From contig MWBZ01000023.1 of assembly GCA_002069765.1 (NCBI GenBank), positions 1 through 47,727 of the forward strand: a DNA stretch of 47,727 bases, given 5' to 3'. Of the stretch, positions 42,056 to 47,727 are shown piece by piece (position 1 is the stretch's first letter; the number at the start of each line of letters is the position of its first letter). The position numbers and the translations under genes are program-made. The notes under the pieces were generated by a model that worked only from the letters and a program-made list of their open reading frames with translations, was not told where the DNA came from and made no database searches. Source of the stretch: a bacterium ADurb.Bin243 (GTDB lineage Bacteria > Muiribacteriota > UBA9980).

Positions 42056-43255
42056 TCACTTCCATTTTATATCTATGTTTTTTATCAGATCGGCCTCGCC
42101 GGTCGAACCGATATATACGAATTTTTTATCGTTTACTATTTTTAAAATTATTTTTTCATTCAGGATTTCGCCTTTTTCGTCAAACTCGTAATTAGCGATT
42201 ACGCCTTCTTCGTTTTTAAGGGCGCGCATCGCCGCGGAAACTTTTTTTGGAACGGCGCTTCCGGCGCGTTTAATCGCTTCGGCTAAAATTTTAACGGCGT
42301 CGTAAGCCTGCGCTGAATAAGTGTCGGGAAGCATGCCGAACCTGTTTTTATATTCGTCGATAAATTTAGATTTTTTGCGCGAGCTTATATCTAACGGATT
42401 AAAAAAAGAAGTGACTATGGTACCTTCAGAATATTCGCCGGCCTGGTTTATGAATTCATGATAATTCATGCCGTCGCCGCAAAATATCGGCGTTAAAATT
42501 CCCGCCCTGCGGACCAGCCTTATAAATTGCGGGCCTTCCGGCGGGCCGCCGAAAAAAAACGCGCAGTCGAACTTCAAAAGCTTCCAGCAGTCGATTACCT
42601 GTTTAAATTCGCTCGCGTTTCCCGAAGAATAAGACCTTCTATCGACGACCGATATCGAAAGCTTATTTAATTCGTCCTCGCACGCGTTGGCGGAGCACAG
42701 GCCGTAATCGTCGTTGACGTAACAAATGGCGGCTTTTTTATAACCGAGTTTGTCTATCAGCCCGGCAAGCCTGGCGGCTATGTCGTTAGCGTTCGGGGCC
42801 GTCCTGAAGAGAAGCGGGCTTTTGAAAGAGTTGTAGGCCGGGTCCACGGAAGTGGTGTTGATCATAACGATCCCCGCGTCGCTATAAATTTTTGATACCG
42901 GTATCGTGACGTATGAATTGCAAAAACCGACCGCCGCGCATAATTCGAGATTCGCCGCGAATTCGTCGGCTATCGTCATGCCGCGTGTGACGCTGGATTC
43001 GTCGTCTCTGAAAACGATATTTAATTTTTTGCCGAGAAGGCCCCCGGAAAGGTTGATTTCGTCCGACGCCATTACGACGCCGTTGACGAAACTTTTAAAA
43101 TTCGACTCGAGCGGCCATACCACGCCTACGTTTATAGCGGGCGACGAATCGATTTTTTTATCGCGCTGCGCCGCCCTGCCGCTTTCGAATTCGCAGCCGC
43201 ATGTGAACGATAATGCCATCAGCAGGCAAAAGCAATAATAGATTTTATTTTTCAA
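42056..43255 (-). CDS. Periplasmic ligand-binding lipoprotein (branched-chain amino-acid receptor family)
   Basis: This 399-residue protein has a signal peptide ending in LSFTCGCE, with Cys residues suited to lipid attachment although the lipobox is not perfect. The rest matches the type I periplasmic binding fold of the LivK/amide receptor family: GVVWPLESNFKSFVNGVVMASDEIN, GLLGKKLNIVFRDDES, AAVGFCNSYVT, AAICYVNDDYGL and YSAQAYDAVKILAEAIKRAG. It starts at a TTG (43255) and overlaps the TolC-type gene by 11 bp; its own stop feeds the HlyD gene four bases on. No LIV permease genes are present. Its place inside a peptide-export operon suggests a sensing, immunity or substrate-capture role, which is inference. 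Confidence 0.85.
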   Translation of the reverse strand: MKNKIYYCFCLLMALSFTCGCEFESGRAAQRDKKIDSSPAINVGVVWPLESNFKSFVNGVVMASDEINLSGGLLGKKLNIVFRDDESSVTRGMTIADEFAANLELCAAVGFCNSYVTIPVSKIYSDAGIVMINTTSVDPAYNSFKSPLLFRTAPNANDIAARLAGLIDKLGYKKAAICYVNDDYGLCSANACEDELNKLSISVVDRRSYSSGNASEFKQVIDCWKLLKFDCAFFFGGPPEGPQFIRLVRRAGILTPIFCGDGMNYHEFINQAGEYSEGTIVTSFFNPLDISSRKKSKFIDEYKNRFGMLPDTYSAQAYDAVKILAEAIKRAGSAVPKKVSAAMRALKNEEGVIANYEFDEKGEILNEKIILKIVNDKKFVYIGSTGEADLIKNIDIKWK

Positions 43256-44510
43256 GGTTTTTCACTTCCGGTAACGCTATTAAGTCGTCCATTTTTATTT
43301 CACATTCCGAGGTGCCGAGCCGGCCCATGCATCCGGCTTCATGTCTTAAATCGGCCAGGGCGTTCGCGTATTCGAGCACGATCGATTCCAGGGAAAGTTC
43401 GGACTGCCCCAGGCTGTCTTCGGTGTTCAATACGTCCAGCAGGGTAGAAACGCCCATGCGGTGCTTCTCTTTTTCGTTTTCAAGGGCTTTCGCGTAAAGG
43501 CGGCAGGATTCGAGCGTGCGCCTGTAGCGGCCGATAATCGAAACGATCGCGCTTATCCGCGTTTCTATATTGATGCCGATTTTGCGGGAGATTTCTTCGG
43601 CCTTGATCTTCGCCTGGACGAACTGCTCTTCCTGTTTGATAACGGCGGCGCGGGCGGAGCGGTTGCCGGGCGGAAACGAATAGCTGACGGTGGCGCTGAT
43701 ATTGGCCCCCGGCACGCCTTCGTGCATGGATGAAATAATGGCGGCCGCGCCCTTGTCGTCTTTTCTGCTGTTGTAGCCGGCGGTGATTTGAAGGTCGGCC
43801 TGAGGCCGCAGGGCGTCTTTCGCCGCCGGGATAGTGAATTTAAAAGATTCGAGGCGCTTTTGCGCCGCGGCATAATCTTTTCTGTTGGCCATGGCGAATG
43901 CCGTCAGCGTTTCGGACATCAGGGCCGTTTCAGAGCTATCTCCCGCAAGGCGGTCCGCTGGAAAAAAATCGGCGGGCGGCCCCGATATCAAAGGCGAATC
44001 TTTAGGCACTCCGGCGGCTACTTTTAGATCGTTGCGGGCCTTAAGGAGCGCCTGCGAGGCTTTTTCGCAGTCGGCTATTTTCTGGTTCAGGTTGGCGGCA
44101 AGCTGGTCGAGCTCGGAGGCCGCCAATTCGTCGTTTTCTACTAGAATTTTTGTGTCGTTGTAAAGCTTTTCGGAACGGATTTTAGATTCTTCGGCCACTT
44201 TCAGGGCTTTATATGAATAAGCGTAGCTCCAGTAAGACTGTATAACGTCGTGCACGGTCTGGGATATAGTATAAAGGCTGTCTAACGATGCGCTTTCCAG
44301 CTCGATTTTCGAGGATTTTTCGGCGGCCGCGTTGGCCTGGAAATTGTTGTCGCGCCCGAGCGGCCTGGTTATGGCGAATTGGACTTTTTCGGTGGTGCGT
44401 GGCGCGCGGTTTTCGGGATCGTTGGATTCGCTCGTTGAAACGGCGATGGAAGGTGAAATCGTGGTTCCGCTCCGGTAGAGCCTCTCGTAGCCCAGATTGT
44501 GGGAAAACAC
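43245..44510 (-). pseudogene. TolC-family outer-membrane channel gene lacking its 5' end
   Basis: The frame encodes an outer-membrane efflux protein with two OEP repeats: the helical stretches around SLDSLYTISQTVHDVIQSYW, LVENDELAASELDQLAANL, RKDYAAAQKRLE, QADLQITAGYNS and HRMGVSTLLDVLNTEDSL are all typical. The usual signal peptide and first ~80 residues are missing: recognisable sequence begins near DVTKYKQGVFSH at about 44534, right where a B12/radical SAM reading frame ends. A GTG at 44510 is the only usable start and would yield a protein without a signal peptide. The gene therefore looks 5'-truncated by a deletion or by misassembly. It would otherwise be the outer-membrane partner of the HlyD/ABC exporter encoded downstream. 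Confidence 0.8.
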
Positions 44511-44530
44511 GCCCTGCTTGTATTTTGTAA

Positions 44531-44677
44531 CGTCGGCTCGCCCTGAAAGACAAGCGCGTCGTAACCGCGGCTTTCCAGGTATCCGGCCAGATAAAGGAGT
44601 CCGGGAGACTCGTTCGTTATCTGCATGAGGTCGTAATTGAACCTGTGAATATTTAACAGCAGGACTTTTCCGTGCAT
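44531..44677 (-). pseudogene. 5' fragment of a second B12-binding radical SAM gene
   Basis: From an ATG at 44677, with GGAG upstream, about 49 codons read MHGKVLLLNIHRFNYDL, then SPGLLYLAGYLESRGYDALVF. This is the opening of a cobalamin-binding domain as found in B12-dependent radical SAM enzymes. The family resemblance stops near GEPT at about 44531 and the DNA continues, in another frame, as the body of a TolC-type gene. No radical SAM Cys motif remains. It overlaps none of its upstream neighbour, whose stop is at 44691. The remainder, probably more than 1.5 kb together with the TolC start, is missing. Confidence 0.75.
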
Positions 44678-44690
44678 GATAGCTCCATTA

Positions 44691-46719
44691 TCAATATTTA
44701 TTGAATACAATCCAGTTTTTCTTATCGAAATCGCAAAGTATTTCGAAGGCCATGCTTTTAAATTCTTCGAATGATTCGAAAGATTTCATGAAAATCGAAT
44801 ATAGCCTTTCGATGATCTCGCCGAGCTTTAGTTTTCCGCTGCAATGAAGTATCAGCTGATATTCCAGCGGCGATAAAACGTATCCGGATATTTCCGGCGT
44901 CATTTCACGCCATGCGACGGCGTTCCATAAACTAAAGACCCTTAAAGGCCGCCACTGATCGATTTGATCGCGCGGCACGCCCCCGAGCGTTTCAGCCGAG
45001 CTGCCGGAGAGCAAACTGTACTTCCTGTTCAGGAAAGGGTCCTGCGAATAAACGGCCCTGTGCCAGACGCTCGAAATGCCGTACAGCGCGCTGAGGCGAT
45101 AATGGCTCATTATCAGTTCGCGCGGGACGAGGCCTTCCGCCAGAAGTTTTTTCATGCGCGAAACCAGTTTTTGTGTAAAGTCGTATTTGGCGGCCGAAAT
45201 ATCGTATATGTCGAGAGCTTTCGTTCTTGAAACGGGAAAATCCCCGATAGAAGTAAGCGACGCCCGGTCGGCGATCTCGACGCCGAAATCAAGCGGGCAT
45301 TCGGTTATCGCCGCGCCGGGATACGGCGTAAAAAGCGTAAATGAAATATCGAGCATTCCCGGCGCCATGCCAAGCAGGCGGTCGATGAAATTCCATGTCT
45401 CGCTGAGCGTTTCGGAGGTTTCGCAGGCGCCTCCGATTATGATATTTCCGCAAAGCTGCGCGAGTCCGGCGTCGCGGCAGGCGCTTACGACCTTTTCTAT
45501 CTCGGCGAGGCTCGTCTGTTTCCGGTAAAGGTCGATCAGCCGGGCGGAACCGGTTTCTATGCCGATCTGCATACGCACGAGCCCGGAATCGACCATGCGT
45601 TTGATCATTTCGGGCCATCTGGCGATAAGGCCTGGATGCCCCTCGCAGAACCAGACGAAATCTCTTTCGCGCCTCAATTTTGAAAGTTCGACGCAAAACT
45701 CTTCGAGTCTTTCGCGGCTGAGAGTAAAGGTATCGTCGGCGAACCATACGTATTTTATTCCGGGGTTTTCGTCCAGGCATTTTCTGATTTCGGCCATGAC
45801 ATTGCCGACGCTTCTGAGGCGCACTTTCTTCGCGGCTCCGCCCATAAAGCAGAACGCGCAGCGGAAAGGGCAGCCGCGGCCGGTAAGTATGGCTATATTA
45901 GACTTAGGCCCCGTAAGGGAATATGACCGCTTTTGATGCGCGAGCGAATCGAGGTCCTGGATGGGTTCGCGTTCTTCGGTTGACGCGAGCGCGCCCTGGC
46001 CGTCGATAAAGGTTATGCCCTTTATCCGTTTCAGTTCGCCTTTTTTATAAACGATAAATTCGAGAAGTTCGAAAAGAGTTTCTTCGCCTTCGCCTACTGC
46101 GGCGGCGACGGCTTTTGAGCGCAGGAAAAAATCGGTTCTTTTTCATATCGTATGGGTAAAATATTTAAATTTAAGTTAAGAGTTCAGAGTGGAGAGTTGA
46201 GAACTAAAGGACTTTTGGAAATTTCGATAAGTCTTTTTTTTTTATTTTATATATAAAGCTCGCAGGGCGAGCCCCAGCCTCAACTATTCACTATCCACTC
46301 TACACTATTCACTGACAACTTACCCACATGAAATGAATAAGAGCCAAAAAATCTTTATCAAGCGCGGACGCCTGAGGCCCGCCGACTATGACGGGTACCG
46401 AAAATTTTTCGGCGATAAGCCCGCCGAAACTTTCTATTAGAGAAACATTTTCAAAATCGCAGTAGAAGCCGATCGCGGCGATGGGACGCCTTGCGGATTC
46501 CAATTCAAGTAAATTCAGCGCGTCTATGGACGTTCCGGTAAACACCCCGGGTTCATAGCCTTTATCGCCTATAAACGCGGCGAGGGACATAAGGCCCAGG
46601 GGTTCGATATATTTGAATGAGTCCTTAAAAAGCGGTCTTTGAATAAAAAAAAGCGGCACAAAAGGCTTTTGCTCTTTTTTATGCGGTTCGCATGTGTTTT
46701 TATATTTGAAATCGTCCAT
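44691..46719 (-). pseudogene. B12-binding radical SAM RiPP-maturase-like gene, interrupted by a MITE
   Basis: The 5' part (46719 to about 46346) encodes a cobalamin-binding domain: FIQRPLFKD, EPLGLMSLAAFIGDKGYEP and VIVGGPQASALDKDF. The reading frame then enters a 212-bp inserted element and stops. Past the element it resumes with FFLRSKAVAAAVGEGEETLFELL, the cluster motif GRGCPFRCAFC (CxxxCxxC, first Cys codon at 45872-45870), and a radical SAM core with FADDTFTLS and QIGIETGS. Removing the element and one 8-bp duplicate gives a continuous 602-residue frame. The last ~85 residues (LSPLEYQLILHCSGKLKLGE...) resemble a PqqD-like RiPP recognition winged helix. As it stands two broken frames remain; the longer could start at the ATG at 45845 but would lack the Cys motif. 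Confidence 0.88.
46134..46345. mobile_element. 212-bp MITE, complete copy with 8-bp target duplication
   Basis: The left end 46134-46159 (GGTTCTTTTTCATATCG...) and the reverse complement of the right end 46320-46345 (GGCTCTTATTCATTTCA...) match at 21 of 26 positions. AAAAAATC occurs directly on both sides (46126-46133 and 46346-46353), an exact 8-bp target duplication. The interior has no gene. It holds a small perfect hairpin (GCTCGC-AGG-GCGAGC, 46258-46272) and diverged inverted arms around AGAGTGGA, so one strand could fold along much of its length. GG(C/T)TCTT ends and 8-bp AT-rich duplications are typical of the ISL3 family, whose transposase could move it in trans. Confidence 0.92.
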
Positions 46720-46733
46720 ATTAAATTATAAAA

Positions 46734-46762
46734 ATGCTATTAATCAAAAACGTTTTTGACAA
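46734..46762 (-). promoter_or_regulatory. Candidate promoter and palindromic operator of the RiPP operon
   Basis: Reverse-strand TTGTCA (46762-46757) and TAGCAT (46739-46734) are 17 bp apart. A perfect 14-bp palindrome CAAAAACGTTTTTG (46745-46758) fills most of the spacer. A second possible -10, TATAAT, lies at 46730-46725, which would start transcription at or beside the ATG. No ribosome site is visible, so the mRNA may be nearly leaderless. Confidence 0.5.
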
Positions 46763-46988
46763 CACATCAAATTAGATTCAGTCTATCACCAAAACCATCT
46801 AATGTCAAATAATATTTTTAAAAAGCAAATGCCAGTATGGGTTTTTATGACCGATGCCCCGCCAAAATCGCTCTGAAGAAAGTTAAAATTCCGTTCGGAG
46901 GAATCTTAACGCGAGGCAATTGATTTGTGCGGGTCTGGCAAGCGGGCGGCTTTATTAAAACAATTGGTTGAACGGCTCGTAAAAATTG
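46763..46988. other. Non-coding spacer between the RiPP operon and the GNAT gene
   Basis: I see no intact gene here. Short coding-like stretches on the plus strand (about 46850-46930) are broken by stops and give nothing recognisable. No hairpin with a T-run, tRNA or CRISPR-like repeat is visible. A precursor peptide with a long acidic leader and GG motif was looked for and not found on either strand. Confidence 0.5.
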
Positions 46989-47017
46989 TTGAAAATCGAG
47001 GCCGGTTATGATAAAAT
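46989..47017 (+). promoter_or_regulatory. Sigma-70 promoter of the GNAT gene
   Basis: TTGAAA (46989-46994) and TAAAAT (47012-47017) are 17 bp apart. The leader would be about 100 nt. It contains 24 codons of coding-like sequence (from CTCTTTGCTCCA to a TGA two bases before the ATG), which could be a leader peptide or a gene remnant. Confidence 0.55.
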
Positions 47018-47125
47018 AATAAACCTGTCATTTAATATGCGACGTTAAAATTATAAACTCTTTGCTCCAGAGGCGAAAGTGCAGCTTATCAGCGTTCTTA
47101 AAGAAGGCGGCATTGCTGATCTGTT

Positions 47126-47575
47126 ATGAACATAGAGTATAGAAAATTTAAAAATTCCGATAGCGATCCGGCTGCCGAACTCATTCAGGCCCTTTACCGT
47201 GAAGATCCGAGCGACAGGCCGATAATTTTGCCTCAAATTAAAAAGACTTTCGAACGGCTTTGCAGGCATCCCGAGCTCGGCTGCATAATGATTATTGAAT
47301 GCGGAGGCGAAATCGCCGGCTATTCTATTCTCATTAATTTCTGGAGCAATGAATTCGGCGGAAACGTATGCTTCATCGACGAACTTTATGTAAAAAAAGA
47401 ATTCCGCGGCAAAGGCATCGCCGGCGGTTTTATTAAATATCTCGCCGAAGTTAAATTTGCGGATTCGGTCGCGCTGCGCCTTGAAGTAACGCCCGCGAAT
47501 AAAAGCGCGAGAAAAATTTATGAAAAGCTCGGCTTTAAGCCCCATAAAAACGATACTTTAGATCTGGAGTTTTAG
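47126..47575 (+). CDS. GNAT-family N-acetyltransferase
   Basis: This 149-residue GNAT fold is complete. Strand 4 holds FIDELYVKKEFRGKGIAGGFIKYL with the acetyl-CoA pyrophosphate loop (R-G-K-G-I-A, about 90-97). LRLEVTPANKSARKIYEKLGF at about 117-137 is the usual C-terminal signature, in which Asn and Tyr help bind CoA and serve catalysis. Length is typical. The substrate cannot be predicted; relatives modify amines on small molecules, antibiotics or protein N-termini. A link with the neighbouring divergent RiPP operon, for example self-protection, is only a guess. No strong Shine-Dalgarno sequence is seen before the ATG. Confidence 0.9.
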   Translation: MNIEYRKFKNSDSDPAAELIQALYREDPSDRPIILPQIKKTFERLCRHPELGCIMIIECGGEIAGYSILINFWSNEFGGNVCFIDELYVKKEFRGKGIAGGFIKYLAEVKFADSVALRLEVTPANKSARKIYEKLGFKPHKNDTLDLEF

Positions 47576-47614
47576 TTTTAATTCCAGGCATCGCAGGTTC
47601 AATAAATATAATTA

Positions 47615-47727
47615 GGTTCTTTTTCATATCGTATGGGTAAAATATTTAAATTAAGTTAAGAGTTCAGAGTGGAGAGTTGAGAACTAAAGGACTTCTGGAA
47701 ATTTCGATAAGGCTTTTTATTCTTTTA
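47615..47727. mobile_element. Second MITE copy, cut by the window edge
   Basis: It begins with the same GGTTCTTTTTCATATCG end and follows the first copy for ~105 bp with one 1-bp deletion and a few substitutions, mainly in the T-rich stretch. It lies 39 bp past the GNAT stop in the same orientation as the first copy. The predicted target duplicate is the preceding octamer TATAATTA (47607-47614); its partner lies outside the window. Confidence 0.9.

Noticed and set aside
44369-44710. 113-codon frame as a complete small protein
   Set aside because: Only its first third resembles a protein family; the rest is out-of-frame TolC sequence. It is treated as a gene fragment.
45846-46133. Independent gene starting at the ATG at 45845 for the radical SAM protein
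   Set aside because: That start would exclude the CxxxCxxC cluster motif, which is in frame just upstream, so the true gene begins at 46719.
46283-46313. CRISPR-like repetitive CACTAT/CACTCT sequence
   Set aside because: The short motifs are irregular, lack constant repeats and spacers, and belong to the MITE interior.
46720-47125. RiPP precursor gene in the spacer upstream of the operon
   Set aside because: No open frame on either strand has a plausible start, leader and GG-type cleavage site.
47051-47545. Reverse-strand 164-codon open frame over the GNAT gene
   Set aside because: It is the shadow of a clear GNAT frame; its translation has no recognisable motif and no ribosome site.

Overview
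The window carries about 30 protein-coding loci, one tRNA and several well-defined regulatory sites. It suggests an uncultured, Gram-negative-type, probably anaerobic bacterium. The outer-membrane idea rests on a TolC-family gene, an HlyD-type adaptor and a periplasmic binding lipoprotein. The anaerobic idea rests on an aldehyde:ferredoxin-oxidoreductase-type tungstoenzyme with its own ferredoxin. Base composition is mixed: GC-rich codon thirds, very AT-rich intergenic DNA. Consensus sigma-70 boxes (TTGACA/TATAAT) are common and there is a clear sigma-54 promoter. The mix of secreted proteases, many hybrid kinases and long coiled-coil or TPR proteins recalls candidate phyla such as Riflebacteria or Wallbacteria, but that is only an impression.

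Layout. 1-3312: a secreted CBM48-like protein (cut by the window edge) and a hybrid histidine kinase. 3415-8710 (+): sugar-1-phosphate nucleotidyltransferase, heparinase II/III-like protein, tRNA-Ala(GGC), PHP phosphatase. 8724-12671 (-): two adjacent dynamin-like GTPases. 12753-15878 (-): a frameshifted AOR gene coupled to a 4Fe-4S protein, then proC. 15967-19966 (-): tail-anchored TPR protein, repeat/coiled-coil protein, small DUF2892-type membrane protein, degenerate class III cyclase-like protein. 20155-22203 (+): an NtrC-type sigma-54 activator followed by a winged-helix protein behind tandem sigma-54 promoters. 22305-24221 (-): a hybrid kinase whose phospho-acceptor His is replaced by Tyr. 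24476-34357 (+): Zn/Cd-type P-type ATPase, secreted HExxH metalloprotease, secreted clostripain-family protease, Cys-rich secreted protein, membrane adenylate cyclase. 34504-35646 (-): GAF/HisKA_2 kinase.

35749-46719 (-) is the most unusual part: a NHLM/NHLP-type RiPP (bacteriocin) maturation and export operon. It encodes a B12-binding radical SAM enzyme with an RRE-like tail, a remnant of a second B12/radical SAM gene, a TolC-family protein, a Leu/Ile/Val-type binding lipoprotein, an HlyD-type adaptor, a C39 peptidase-ABC exporter and a second ABC exporter. The biosynthetic end is broken. A 212-bp MITE with imperfect 26-bp terminal inverted repeats and an exact 8-bp target duplication (AAAAAATC) sits inside the first radical SAM gene; removing it and one duplication restores one 602-residue frame. 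A second copy of the MITE begins at 47615. Downstream, the start of the second B12/radical SAM gene is joined directly to a TolC gene that has lost its signal peptide. The exporter genes remain intact and no precursor peptide gene is visible, so the system is either decaying or serves precursors encoded elsewhere. The window ends with a GNAT acetyltransferase and the second MITE copy.
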